Shown: one piece after another, positions 36,301-51,300 of the stretch
Layout of the letters: each line of letters begins with the position of its first letter
Numbering within the stretch: position 1 is the stretch's first letter
NCBI GenBank assembly: GCA_029851415.1
Contig: CM056741.1
Location: 149,904,522 to 149,968,521 of the forward strand
Reading direction: 5' to 3'
Length of the DNA: 64,000 nucleotides
Source: Eretmocerus hayati
Taxonomy: Eukaryota; Arthropoda; Insecta; Hymenoptera; Aphelinidae
Position numbers and translations under genes: made by a program
The notes under the pieces: model-generated
What the model saw: the letters and a program-made list of their open reading frames with translations, nothing else
Database searches by the model: none
Told to the model about the DNA's origin: nothing

Positions 36301-39300
36301 TCTCATTTCACTACAATTGTGAACAAAATGATGGAGGAAATGACTCACCGAACTCGTGGACGACGAGTCTTGTCCGTGCTTGCTGCCACGCTTGCTGTCT
36401 CGCGAGAGCGATCGCTGCCGGTCCAGAACCACCGGACAGATGGCCGTGGGTGGCAGAATGTGAATTGCATTTTCGCCCAGGGTGCACTCGGTGCGCACCT
36501 GTGACGCGCATTTATTGTGTAGCTGAAACATGCACAATTCGTCATCAGGCTCTCACCATCAATCGCAAGTTGGATCTTGGAGTAGTACGTTGAAGTAACT
36601 TTTATTTTTAGTAACAAAAATAGTAACTTTTGTATTTACCTTCAAATGGTGCAAAAGACACATTCAAATGCTGTGAGTAATGGGAATACCGAAAATTTTT
36701 AGCTGGTTTCTCTGTATTATCAAGTATGAGTAAGCAAAACACACAAAGTCACTCAGTCTTCCTATGCTGTACTGGTACTATGAAATGACCGTAAATTTTT
36801 GTGAAAATTTCGAGATAGGAATGTAAGCTCTCTGTACTCTGTACTCTCTTCAGCTTACATCAAAAGGAATTGTAATTATGTGCGTTATGAGCTCAGCGAA
36901 TTCGCTACTTTGATGTGAACTCGAACGAGAAGAAAGTACTTGGAGTTGGAGAACATTAATCAAAATTTGAATAAACCCCAACGTGAAATCGTTGTTGAGA
37001 CAGGTTCGGAGATTTCAAAGAAATGTAAACTAATACCTGCTTCATCAAATAAGCTAGATTGGAATTGAGTCCAAAGATAATGTTAGCTCTGGCCGAGCCA
37101 CATATTGCGTACGGATCAAATAAGGTCGTAAGTAGAAATAGCCGTGTTTGGTCAGACGCTCAGTAGAATTGGCCACTCGATAAATTGGCTGGTTTTAATT
37201 TAGATATCAAAGTGATTCAGTGGCTCTGTGCATTGAAGATTAACAATTCGATCATTGTATTAGTGTCATTACAGCAATTTGACGCGTAAATCGATGAACG
37301 ATAATACGACAAGTTGACACACGCACCAGAAGCAGAGTTGATGGAATTCGCTAATTCGGGTTTTCACGCGTGACATTGACAAATGCATTACGGAACCCGT
37401 ATGTAAGCGAGGAGAGGGCCAGAGTACAGAGCTCGTTGTGGGTACACTCACTGTTAATTGACACCATCTGCAGTGGAGGCCTGTGATACCGTTGTAGCTT
37501 TTTATAGTTTTTCTGCACTTTGAGCATTTTCCGTGGCAGTTACCCTCAACCCAATGATGAGCCATTGTTTGCGATGTCTTTTTGCTTTTGACGTAGGTCG
37601 CAATGCACGATGCAGGTGCTCGCTGTACGCATCTCTCGTGTACCGTATATTTGCAAACTGGAAATATTTGCACGAGCGCACGTCAATGTCTGTCTGTTTA
37701 TTTGGCATTTGCTCCAGGGCAATGCGTGTGTGGGGGAAAGTGCTAAGGAAAATATTTTGATAGCGATGATTGGACGATTTTGCCTACTTTTCAGGCAGAG
37801 TTTTTCTCAGAATTCGTAGAGTTCTCGAGAATGATTTGTCGGCAAATCTCACAAGTTGAATAATTTAACTCTCCATGCTTGAACTTATTTAGACTCTCTG
37901 AAATTCAGAGTCTGAATGTTTGATTGATGATTCTGGAATACCTAGTCCATCAAAATTAGTTTTTCGAGAACTGCCTTGAATGCGATAGTGACTACTAAAC
38001 AGTCTCGATAAAGTTTCCGAAAATTTCTTAGATTTTGAGATTCATGGCTTTGCCCTTGTTTGATGGAATTGATAATTGTATTAGTAAGACTTGAATGTCT
38101 TTTTCTAAGATTAAATCATTTTTCCCATGCAAGTCGATGATTCCCAATTGAATTTTTTTATTGGGTAAAAAGTCAAGATTGAGAAAAGCTCCCTAGTAAT
38201 CCTGATTCATGACAAAGTTTAAAAAAATCAAGGATGCAAGAAGTATCCACTTCCTTATTTTTCACACGCATGATCAATCGGAGGCTACAGAAGTTTTCAT
38301 GACATGCATGATTCTCATATTTGTCCCAACAATTCTCATTTTGTGTATAATTGATCAATTCATCTCAGGACTAAGATAGACATGATGTTCTGCAAGGACT
38401 TTCAATCTTTTCTGTACATTTGAAAGATAAGCTGTCAGTGGTTTTACTCAGGGAAAGCTTGAAACTTGCAGTTGCTTTCGAAAGGGATACACGTGGTGAC
38501 ATTGTAGCTGATCCGATTTACTTCTATGTAACTGTATGGACTCTATCTTGGGGGCGCTTTCAGTGGGATGCAGTACTCACAAGCGCAGCAGAGTCCTTTT
38601 TTGCCGAGACCGACGAGCATGTTGAGACAGAGATTGCAGTAGGCAGGTTTGCTAAAGTGCTTGAGCCGCCAAAGATGGTTGCCGTCCTCCTTAACGTTGG
38701 AGTCGAGACCGAGTAGCACAAGTAGAGGAATCGTCGTAAGACCACCCCGCTTCCACTCTTCTAGCGAAACTGTGCCGTCTGCGTCGTAGTCGATCTCAAT
38801 CATCATATCCTGTAAGATCTGTAGAAAAGAGCGGAATTGAATCGAAGAGTTTGAAAGCAAATATTTTGAGCTATCATGTCGATTTGAGTTGGTATGAAAT
38901 CAGTAGGGAAGTCTTTGACTAACTCTAGTCATTTTAGATGAATTTATTTGTAGAGGCATTTCTTGTTGCGGAAGTTCTTCATGATGGTAATTCATGGTTT
39001 ATAGACTGATAAACTTGAATAAATTCAAAAGTTTTCTAAAGCAATGTGAATTATACCACGTGCAGGGTCTCCTATGTTGCCCATGCAAATTTTTTTCTAA
39101 GGGGGGAGGGGAGGAAGGGTAGGCTCTACCGTCCCCATGGATGCGCGCCTGGTTTTCTCATATTTTTGGTTCACATTGTTCTCATTGAGAATAGTCCATC
39201 AAAACTCCCGAGATTTTGACAGCGTAAAGAATTTATCAAGAATTTTTCAAAGCAATATCTTGTAATTATGCTCATTTTTTCCAAAACCTTTCCCGATTTT

Positions 39301-42300
39301 TTGTTTGTGAATTTTGGCATGTGAACTTGTAACTGTGCATTTGCTTAGAACTTGTTGGTAATTTAGATGGAGTGCTTGCGAAATGATTTTACATTGCCTC
39401 CTGAAGTAAATTTTCCTATAAAAGAAAAAAAAACGTATATCTCATTCCGTGCAATCTCTCACTTTTGTATAGCCCCTCAAGATGAATATATCTGTTAACC
39501 ATGCACATATAAGATCTCAACGAGTATTGGAAACCTCAAAATCTCGAGAAACTCCATGTACCAGAATTGCCGAGAATTTTCGAGGGATATGCTGTACGAT
39601 CGAAGCAATTCTGTACAAAAACGACCAATAAATGCCAACCCTAATCCAGTCGAGAATCCACGAGTGGCATCGGGATTGATGAGTATAAGAGGGCTCGAGT
39701 TGTGGGACCGCATGCGATTCGAACACCCCAATCGAGTCGTCACATAATCGCACTGACCTGGAAAGCTCCAACTCTGTCCTTCTCACCCCCCTCCCTCCCC
39801 ATACATTGAGAGATCGAAACTCGAAATGGTACTCAAGGTATATATGTATATCGTTACGAGGCGATATCGGAATGTCGCCACGGGCAGCTATCCGTCTTGC
39901 TTCGGCCCACCTACCCATCTATACACACACACACACATATAGACAGTATATGTATGTATAAAATAGAGAGGACATCAGGATTCGAGGATGTCTATTATAT
40001 ACCACGCAGGAGAGTTGTTCTTATGCGCAGGCAATTAATCGTCGTTACTCAAGCCTCGTCTGATGTTGCGCGTCGAGAGATTTGTGACGCGTTTCCTGAT
40101 TGTGCGACCCGATCGTATAACGCCACTGCAGTTTCTTGTATTACAGTCCCGGCACCAGTGTCAAGCTCTCCTATATATTGTAGGTGATCTGGACTCAACT
40201 GCGGGGTTCTGGTGCTGCTTCGCAGACAAGATAGATTGCTCGATTGCTAGGACGTTATAACGAATCGATTTACTTTTTCATCGGCTCTCCTCTCTTTTTT
40301 TTTTTTACTTTGCCACCATTCTCTTTTCGTGTGTATCGGAAACGGGAAAAGTGCAACCATTCGTTATTACATGTTCAAGCGTCGCTGAGCTTGCAGACGA
40401 TTTCTTACTCTATAAACAGGTTTCTCGATCATCAGTTGCAGCATCTGCCATTGGACTTTGCGATACCGAAATTTGAAAGATGAAAATGTACGATCTCATT
40501 ATTTTTTGCGTGTGGTAAAAACGAAGCTTGTCGTGGAGCTTCGACTGAGAAAAGTCTCTGGAGTTGCTGTCTGCGAAGCTTCGTTGAGAGCGATATTTTT
40601 TTACCCCATACTGTGTATTCTAGAGTTACGCCCGATTCTTGGAAATCTTGTCGTTCTAGAGTTTTGTAATTTTCTTTATTTCTTGTGAGAGATCAGCAGA
40701 GACGGAGTTGAATTGTAGAAATGCGAGCAATGGTAGAGTTTATAAGCGGGGACAAAAAGAAGTCTGTACTGTGGCAGGGAAATGAGATACGTGCTCGTGG
40801 AATATTGAGGAGATTACAATTTTCAACTTAAAAGATTTCGTGGAGATGCTTACCGGTTTCAGCTCTGACACGTCCCACCCAAGATACTCTGCGACATTCA
40901 TCATCTGGTTGACAATGCAATCCATTTCCTGTTCACATGAAAATTAAATCATGCGATTTATATTTCTACTATAGGAAATGAATTTCTCGTCTCCTCTACA
41001 AGGAATCCAGCCTGCGCACAGGAGCTATTTAAGTACCTCTACAGGAGTACTTTGTGCGTATTACACACTAGGTACTAGTTGATGTAAGAATCAACCTGGT
41101 ATTAAAATCAAATCAAATCGAATCAAATCGAAATATTATTGCATAACTTTATATAGAATTTTTCTCATTCTAAATGTGTGTTCTGAATTATAGTAGAATA
41201 AGATTCTACTACATTTTTTCTAATATCAAAATCTAGAAGTCCAAATTGACGAGACTTCTTTTGCAATATGAGCAATCATCAATGAATAAATATTTTGTGG
41301 GTTTGCATTGTAGTTTAGGTAAACGTTCTTTTGACCTGTTGGCTTTTGATGCTTAGTATTCTAGACCAGCGATAATTTCGATATGGTCGCATTGGAAAAA
41401 TCTGCAAAAAATCAGAAAATATCTTGGACGTTGTTAATCATGTTAGCTTGAGAGTAAAGTCTCAATTGTAGACCATTTTTGAAAAAAAGGCTAAAAATCG
41501 AAAAACTCTAATTTTGCCATCTTTAACGGATTTGATATCAATATTCGATTTTTTGACTATCAGAAAGTAGTTGCGAGGTCTGGAAGTCAGATCCAAAGTC
41601 AACAGGTTCATAAAACACATATTCTGAGTAATTTAATACGTGATCAAACTAATCATCAAAGTTGATTGAAAAATGCTTTGTACCTACTACTCTCATTTGT
41701 TATCTTTGATAAGATTTGACTCAATCATCGTTCGAAGAAAACATCTCCTAATAAAATCGTATTAGCGCTTTTATTTAAGTTTCCCCTATCTAATGTAATG
41801 TTACTGCACATCTAGAGAATTATGAACACTCACATTCGTGTCGAGGACTCCATTGCCATCGGTGTCATACAGCCGAAACATAACTGGAAAGAATCATACA
41901 AATTCTGAGATCTGCAATAGGACTGCTGTATGAGTAGCAACTTGCTACCAGCAAGAATTATCAATATGAGATAAAGCCACGTCAGAACTTTTGAATCCAA
42001 ATCTATGAATCAGAGTAGCTTGAATTGCATGTTGGATTGTAAGAACACGAGGTTTCCAGTTGGCATGATATCTGATCAAGAGAATGGCCAATTAATTTTG
42101 TGGTTAGAAAAAATTTCGTATTTTAAGCTGAAGGTTGTTATCATAACTATCAATCAACCGGCAACTGCTTTATTGGACGATCTTGATCTGAGAGAGTTTT
42201 GAATTCTAATAAATTTCATCTTAGTATGATTCAAAATTTCATATCGCTTATGATTTTGAGGTTGCTTTGCTTTCGCTATGAGGTAACAAGATGTCCATTC

Positions 42301-45300
42301 CTACACCACCACTGACTCAAATTCAAAATAGAAATCCAGTTCAAAGTTCAATGTCCCCAGATTCTCTCAACCAACTTTCCGGGAAATTGGAGCAGTAATC
42401 GAGAAGAAACCGTTTGTCGAACTCACACTCTAATTTGTCTTCTGGACGGCCGGCCTCTAACAGCGACAGGTAACATACGATGTCCTTCAAGCTGACTTTG
42501 ACCGAGTGGACGTCTATAGTGCTTTGCTTCCTCACCAGATGCTTCATCTCTGTAAAATCCGTTGTAACATGAAATTTCACTCAGAATTTGGAACAATCGA
42601 GTTCAAGTGATGAGGGATAATTTCCATTTGCTTTTTAAGAATCACTGGGTTAATTCCAGCCTGTATTTGTACATTCGGAAAATTGAATTTTCATATCAGG
42701 CAATACTCTAATAGATCCCGATGTTTTGCCACCTGTCTCGCAGGGATAACCTCATTAGTTGACTTTTTGGAGGGAGAAATACAAGTTTGCGAGAGTATTT
42801 TCCAATCCCTCAGAAGTGTGTGTGGAATAGATAGCTCAAAACTGTAGGCTGTGATTGAGTGACAATCAAATTATATTTATGAGAATTCGACACGGAATTG
42901 CACCTGCCTGCTTTGGGCATTCTCGAATTTTTTTGATTTTGTCCGGTCTATAGTTAGACTCGATCAGTCAATTTTGACCATATTGACTCGACATCCTAAT
43001 CATTTCTTGAAACATTAAATATTTTCTGAAAACCTCTCGAGACCGAGACAAGTTCTGAACTCGCGTAAATTTGAGTTACTTCTGATTTTTTAATGGCACT
43101 GTTGACTAACTTTCTTATTTCAAAACAAATTTTATGGGTACAGAGCCACTCCTACATTTTCTGTTGCTTGCAGTGTCGTACAAGCATGGTTCAGGCACTG
43201 GAAATTGAGAGTCTCTATTACGTTCTTCAAGACAATCACCGGCAAAACTCATTTCCTATCGATAGATATCAATTGATTTCAACATTATATTCGACCCTGC
43301 AAGATTCAGAACAGACCTTGTCGACACCAAAAAAAGTATAGCTTTCTCAGCCACAATCATTATAAAACAAGCATGAATCGTTATGAAATTCAAAACATTT
43401 TACAATTGGGTTCTAAATATCATTCTTTATTTTCCAATGACAAATCCTGATCGTAATATGTCTTAACTCAGATGATTAATCATCTTTTCTTGGAACATTT
43501 GAAATTAGTTTTCTACAAGACGATTCTGTCATTCTTAGAAAACTTCCAGGGGGACAAATGTTTACAGATTCCTCTAGAATGTAATCCGCTGGTAGTCATC
43601 TATTTTGATCCACACGTGAGCTTATAGGTGTCATCTGTCCATGTTTTTTCTTTCGAATCATGAAAATCGACGGAGTCAAGAAAGATCACAGGCAAAATAT
43701 CTGCTTGACCAGACCAAATCACAAATCCCTTATCAAGTGAAAATCTTGGGTTGGACGCTGATCAACCTTCTAAGTTATAGCTATCATATCCCTGGAGTCT
43801 AATAAACCGTTTTAACCCTCAAAACTGCCCACGACCGAATTTTTTTAGAATCTCGGCCATCTCACAGAATCAAATCTCACCATCTATCTATAAAAAAGCC
43901 TCAAGAGATCGCGGAAGTGAGTTAAATCAAGCGCGTCGGCCGGGCTCAGCTGCAAGCTCTCTTCAGGCACTATATACTTCGGTTTTCGGCGCGTAAATAA
44001 TCCCATCGCTGCATCGTTATACCCCGCAGCTATAGAACGATATAAATTTCAATTTCCAGCCTCTTCCATTAGCACTCTAGTCTATGTGTGTGCAGGCTGT
44101 ATACACATGTTCTTAAGTCGGTTTCTCGCACGCGGTCGTGGAACCGCATCGCTAAAATAGCCACGTCGGCCGAGCTTTTCTGAGTCGCGTGCAGCTTGCG
44201 CGCGTGCCTTTGCCAATTCGGGATCCTGCGCGAATTTTCGTATAAATGTACGTGGGTGTATGTGTGTTAGACTGGGACATTGATGCCGTTGCGTGCAGTA
44301 GAGTCGCTGCTCTCTGATGGCTGGCATGTATAGCTTGCGGAGAGCTTTTGTCGACGGCTACTGACGATCGCAAGCTCTCTCGACGGGGCGTGTGATTTAT
44401 TAGCCGAGCAATCGCGACCGATCGCGACGAAGCGAAAGAGAGCGTGTATTTATAGAGCTGACGCCACACACGCCGTGAGCATTTTTGGCCGAACAGGTGT
44501 CGTTTATTCTGTCGCGGGAATGAAATAGGGTAGAGGTGGGGGTTAGAAGAATTTTTATTGCAATGAGCGATTGTTTGTTGATTTCGGCCAGAGACACTAT
44601 TGGCATGCCTGCAGGCGTCGTGATTGTATATACGAGTGAGTGGAAAGTTAATATGGTTTGATGGGAATGCATTTGTGTGTCGTGCTTGGATGAAGATGCC
44701 TACTATTTGTGTCTTTGTAAGGAATTTGTAATGGAATCGAGTAGTGGGAACGATCGTGGAGCGAAGATGTTTTTGTTGGATTGCTACTTCATTTTGTAAT
44801 TCTTGCGACAAATAGCTCAAATTCCCACTCGGGCAGGTATTGTTGGTATCTTTCTTTCAATTTATACTCTGGAGATGCCACAAATATTGGATTACCTCAC
44901 TAAGATTCCAATACTGCTTCTCAATACAAATCCCTTTCCTTATCAGGAGAGTGTTTCACATCCGGATCACGGATTCAGCTGAAACTCTTGGAATAATCTT
45001 CTTTCAGTGCCAAAAGACGAAACCCAAACGTATAGACCCTAACGTTCAAGCGTTCCCGAGATACAGCCATGCAAGGACGTTAGTATTGTCCATGGAGGCC
45101 CTTGTTGAAAAGTGCTACACGTAGGTATACTGTCAATGCTAATGTCCTTGGCTGTAGCTCGGAAACGCCTCAGCGTTGGGATGTATAATTCTGGGTCTCA
45201 TCTTTTGGTGCTGGAAGGAGACTATTTCCAAAGTTTCAGCCAATTCTGTGACCCGGATTTGAAACACTCTCCTGGTTAGTACAATTTATTCCCCTTCATT

Positions 45301-48300
45301 GTGGATGCAACCCTTGCAAAATTAAGCGGCTTTTCAAAAACTGAGCAGCACTCTGAATAAATGTTACTTAATCCATAGAAACCGAGGCCATCGGGTTGCT
45401 ATTATTATTGAGAAACTTTTTGGGGAAAGTTTGCAGATGTCTTAATAGTGCCACGTGAAATCGATTTTTACCATCGGAAAGCCAGGTTTCCAGCAAAGCG
45501 TAAACCGAGGTGAATGTGTCCGCTTTCCCCAAAAAGATTGTCAGCATCATATCTTCGCTTCTATAGCACCTACAGTAACCTGCTGGGGGTCATTTTGAAG
45601 CTTGAAATCTCTACTTTCCAAATAAATAACCTCAATTCCACGAGAATGGACTCTAAAGTACTTTCTTTGTTGTTTGATGAAGTTTGAAAACTAATGTCCC
45701 CAAAAAACAGGTTTTTTGTGGCTAGCAGAGAATTTTGACGCGTTAGCTTGAAATAAACCACGTGATCGTGCTCAGACGATGATTTTGCGTTGGGAAACTA
45801 TGGTGTGGTATCCCGCGCAAGGGAAAATTTTTTGTCTCGTGATCTCAATCCAGCAAGTATTATTGCAAAAACAGGTTTTCATGAAGCAACAGTTCTGACA
45901 TCAGTCCAGTTACTCCACGGCTAACGGACAATTTTTTTCTTAAAAGTATGTGATAGAACGAAGAAAATGCTACCTCAAACGTTCAAATCGATCCATTCTA
46001 GCCCGTATTGTGATTTTTTGAAAATTTGTTGCGAATTTCGATTTTTTTCAAAATACCAATCGGACTAATTAGCTCATATAACCACGAGGTTGCGTTGTAT
46101 CGTTCTAAAACCTCTGAGATCATGTTCAGCGGGTCAAAATACGTAGAATAACGTATCTTGATATGCACTCAAAATCTTGAACCCACGAGCTGTGCGCTTC
46201 AGACGCAGGCGAGGAATAGGTGGACACATTCACCCGTATCGACGGGGTGAATGTGACCACGGGTTTTTGAAGTTTTTGAAGAACCGTGGGGTCAAAATCA
46301 AAATCTGACAACGGGATCTTGCAGCTGAGCTCAAGACTCAATTTTTTACTACCCATACGTTATGTCTTGGTATGATAAGACCAAGAAAATCACAGTGGAA
46401 GGTCAAAAGTGGTTCACATTCACCCCGATTTACGGTACTGGTGAATTTGGTCGTTCAACCCTCCGTGAGAGACGCTTGATAGCTCAAATTTGATATCTTT
46501 ATCGTGTTCCTCGTGATTTTTACGTCGAAATGGCGTACTCGGATAATACAAATTCAACTAGGGACATTAAGGAGATGCGGTCACCGTGCACCGTGACCAT
46601 GGAACTCAAAATCACATCTCACACGAATACTACGGTGATTTGGGGTTCCACACAAGTTGTCGAATCATTGTTATTGTTCAATTCGTATTTGACACTTCGT
46701 TGTTCCACCGAAATTGCAGGAGAATCGTAAAATATGTGAGGAACTTGATCGCGGGAACCTTCTAACCTATAATGTGAGTCAATTTTTATTCCCATTTTTC
46801 TCCGATTCTTTTCCAATTTGGGCTGAACCACGAGTGTACGAATCCAAGTTGGATGATAACAAGTATTCGTGCACTCGTCGTTAAGCCTCAATCGCAAAAG
46901 AATCGGAGAAAAATGGAAATGATTTTCAGCTTGTATCGCAACCGCATCGCCAAGAGGGACTAGCGCGATTGTAGAGACATGCAGGGTTGGACTATCGAAT
47001 TTCTCAGTATAGGCTTTCCAATGTTGAGAACCAAGTTTGCGTGGCACAACTAGGGCATTTCCGAACCTTTTCGCAAAAGTTTTTTCATTATATATTCACC
47101 AAAATAGGACAATCCAAGCGTGAGCCTATGGGAAAATCAAAATTTGGGAAATGAGTGTCACCCGTACATTCTGACGCATCGTCCTAGACAACCATCTTAC
47201 GGAACGTTGAGTGAAGATGATTCATCAATCGGTTGATCCGAAAAGTTGCTGATTTGCCTGGATTAATGGTTCGGATGGAATTTATTCCTCACAAAAATGG
47301 CACATTCAAAAAAATAAAGAAATTACGAATTAACATATGCAATATAGCATCTCCAAAGTGGTCTCTCAAACCACTTGGTGAGGGAGTCTTAGTAGAAGAT
47401 ATGTCAAAATGATGGATACACAGAGAGTGAGATGGGTTGTCGAGTTATTGCTACTGATTAACTTATACTTGATAACTCTCTGATTAGCCCAAATTACAAG
47501 ATTATTGCAGAAAATTGTGCCTTCTAACTTATTATATGAGCACATTTTTGTTACTAACTTGGGCGGATTCTCTTGAAATTTGGGCTCAATGTCGAGTTCA
47601 TGCAGACAAGTTAGGCAATAACCGGAGTGCGACAACTCATCGGTTATCCCAAATGCAAAGAGGATTAGACAAACTTGGGAACAAAGTTCAGCCTGCACGG
47701 CTACCCCACGCTCGGTTGAGACTGAAAAACAATATGCATGGACACATTCACACAGTCACAGAAATTCAAATTGGTTCTATCGGGCAAAGAGCATTACCTA
47801 CACTCAATGAATTTTCGCGCAAAGAATGAGATGATCCAAGTTCGATAAGGATACAACTCTCGGATACAACCTCTCAAGTATCATGAGGAACAAAGAGATC
47901 ATTCGTACGAAGAATCACAATTCCTTGTACAAATTACCTATCGTTTATTTCCACAGATCAGAGAGGGAAAGTTGTTTTGTTCTGGGATTAGGCACGGACA
48001 ATCATTCGCGAGTGAAAAACTGAAAACTTGTTTTGTGCGGTGGAATATTTATACAGCACTTGAAAGTGACTCAGAAAATTCATTCCCTCTCTATGTTGAA
48101 ATTTCAAGGGACACGATCTCTGAAGTTGCGGTTCATTACCAAGTTTGTACTGAATTCTTGATAATCCTATTCACTTACACGTTTCAACCAGCTTCAATAA
48201 AACAAGACCGTCCATTGTCAGGCAAGATTTGTGTGTCTTCACCATCATACACAATTTCACCATAGGCATCTACACACTCACGCACTCACTACCGATTTTT

Positions 48301-51300
48301 GAAAAAATTATTTGAATTCAATAGGCGTTTTGAATCCGTTACTTATGTAAGGCTCACAAATGGCACACAAAAGTAACAAGTTTGAGAGAGCTCGATCTCT
48401 TCGCGGCGACAGTTTCTCTGGCACTGAGCTCACAACGTTCACGGTTTACTTTAGTGCGGGCGAGCAGTGAAAAAGCTCGTGTTATGTTTGTGTTAGAAAA
48501 GCCGGCTGCCACGACAGAGCTTTGGTCCAATAAATTCAAGCCTCCGTATTTATTCAACACTTCGGCAATATTCGCTTTGATCGAATTAGCAAATATTGGA
48601 TAGAATTCGACTCTGATAGCTCTCTTGTAGGTATTTCTCGGAGATATTTTTTTGATAATTTCCACCGAAGTAAGCTTGATAGCTCATGAGTTTTTAATCT
48701 GAATTGACATCGAGTGAAAACATGTAAACAAAACGTCACGTCATTTCAAATGAAGGGATCCAATTGACTGAAGTGATGTTTGATGTAAATTTGTTCTTGT
48801 ACGAATTTTTCGATAGGACTCTATGAGTGTTTGAATGAGTGGGGCCTGATTCTCCACGGATCCGTCATACATTTTAATATCGTGAGTAGGCCATCTACCA
48901 TTAAGAATTGTTTGATCAGAGCAATGTCTAGGATAACACTTTTGAGGATTCTTGTGATTGTTTTCAAGTCTCAGAAAAAATATGAAAGTGATGGGTTTTT
49001 CCCATCTCAATTCTATTCAGCTCTTGTACACTCAAATGTTTGGAAACATCATTTAAAGTTTTTCTTGCCAGATGGAAATAATTTTAAGGAATCAAGGAAG
49101 AGAACAATAATTAGGTCTCCCAAATGTCTATGGACGTTCACAATGGATGGCAAAATGAGATATTAGGGGTGTAGTTTACGGGATTTGTATTCTTAATTAG
49201 ATATTTAGAATCTTCAGAATTCTTTGTATTTTTCTGACAAAGAGTTTGACAGTTGTTTCGTCTTTGAGCTTGAATCGTCCTCTTTTTGTATAATATGGTG
49301 AGATCACTTAACTGACTATGTCTACTTCATGAATCATTTTATAATGTAATTGTAAACAGTGCTATTTAAGTGCCTGATGAGGTCATTGAATTGCAATGAC
49401 GAAACGTAGCAAATACAAACAAAATTTGCATTATTAATCGTGTGTCTTTATTCACACGATTCCCAGTCCTCCATGATCGATTTAAGTGATCTCACCAAGT
49501 TTGACAGTTGGTTTCCATCTTTTGAAAAGTTTACAATGTAAGCTATGTCACGAATGTTTCATATCGCTGGGCGTGAGATTGTGGTAAATCACAAACTCTG
49601 CAGAGGAATAAAGAATATCGAATATTGGATTAGCATGGGGTGATCCAAAAAGTGACCATTCAGATCCATACCTATAGATTCGAGGTTATTTACTATCATT
49701 TCAACTTCAACAGTTAATAATTGAATATTTCATGTGCTTGGAAATAATCTTGACTGGCCACCATTGGACCATTCTGTTGATTTACGTTCATTGACGTTTC
49801 CTAGTGCCGAGTGTCTGTACGCCGTAATTGCAAACTTGGAAGAATTTTAAAATACTTATACATTACACTTTGGATCTAGCGTGGTGTAGAATATTCGGCG
49901 TCCTGCAAACATTATTCAAACTGCACTTTCAACTATTCATCCACGTTGTGATCGCAGATATTTCCCACAACACAAGAGTTTTGATGTACCAAGACTATAG
50001 TTCTTCAACAAAGAACATCAGAAACACTGAAACTCCCGCATTGAGCATCGAGTATCTGCTTTCAATACCGAACAAACTCTTTTTTCCGCACAGCATCCTC
50101 GCAAAAAAGTCAGCAGACTTCTCAATTCCAGCTCGACGCACTGATAATGGCTCCTATAGTCGGACGGGACATCATAACCCTCGACCGAGCGCGAAATGCG
50201 AACTAGATATCGCCAATTGTGATCATCCGCGGTTCCTTCCTTCCTTCTTTCTTTCTTTCTTTCTTTCGCGGATCGCGTGGAAACACTTGTTGCTGGCGAT
50301 GCTTTCGACGCGAAAAGCGAGCTGCGTGTGGGCGTCCTCGCCGGTCGATCCGTCGAATTATAAGTACCACGACGACGGTATATATACGTGACGCAACCGA
50401 CGAGAGCTTTTGCGATATCATCTGTAGGTACACGACTCTCCGCCCCGATCAAACATCTATTTTTGAATCGTACCGTTATATAGGTACCGCAGACGTCTGG
50501 CTCTTTGCGGCTACTTTTATTACGATGAAGCTACATACTATATGCTCTCTCACGCCTGCAACACACGTGCAAATCGCTCAGATGTAGTTTGCGTAATGCT
50601 CTCGTGAAACTACCCGATACGTGTGAAAGGATCTTTTGATAGGTGATCAAATCTACGAAACGTACTGATTTGGGGGAGAAAAAATGTTGAGAAAATTCTT
50701 TGACGCTTATTACTAGGATTCTACATACTTTTAGTTATTGGTATCTAGATCTCAAATCTACTCGAGCGAACGATTTTTATGAGACGGTGTGAGGTGAAAC
50801 AGAGAAAATCAAAAATGCCGATAGAAGCAATGCTGTTCCCACATACACTGATACACACTTGTATCACACACTTGACCACTGATGACGCTGATCGTATCTG
50901 ATTCATCACCAAAAAACACCAAATTTTTTGATTTATGATGAATACGTTACTGAACAGTTTACTATCGGTGTAATTTGCAAAAATCTCCGAAAAATAGCCC
51001 AAACGAGTCAAAAGTGAAAAATTGTCTCGCGCAGCCACTCATATGGTATCAAGTCCAATGAAAGTATGAGTTCACAAGGAAAACTAGATCGTTATGCCCT
51101 CTATCGTTCATGTGTACCTCAAAAACATGATTCTGTGAACCAACCGCGTTTTCCTCTGGAAGCGTGATTTTCTCGCCAATAGGACATAATTTGATGCAAT
51201 GAGGCGTGACTCGTTAAAATTTTTTCGTTTTTTGATGGGAGATAGCATGCCATTTGCAGAAATATGATTGGTGAGACTGCGCCGTCGTGACATGAAAAAT

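Noticed and set aside
36319..36504. Plus-strand and alternative minus-strand frames over the C1 domain exon
   Set aside because: They are shadows of the kinase exon 36349-36522, whose frame continues the C1 zinc-ligand pattern across both junctions.
44152..44820. 222-codon minus-strand open frame
   Set aside because: Composition is dominated by Arg, Ser, Thr and His, as expected from a CpG-rich island read in a chance frame; there is no family motif, no splice context and no plausible start sequence.
49828..50391. 187-codon plus-strand open frame
   Set aside because: It crosses a CTTT microsatellite that encodes Phe/Leu/Ser repeats and shows no conserved motif; the opposite strand is also open.
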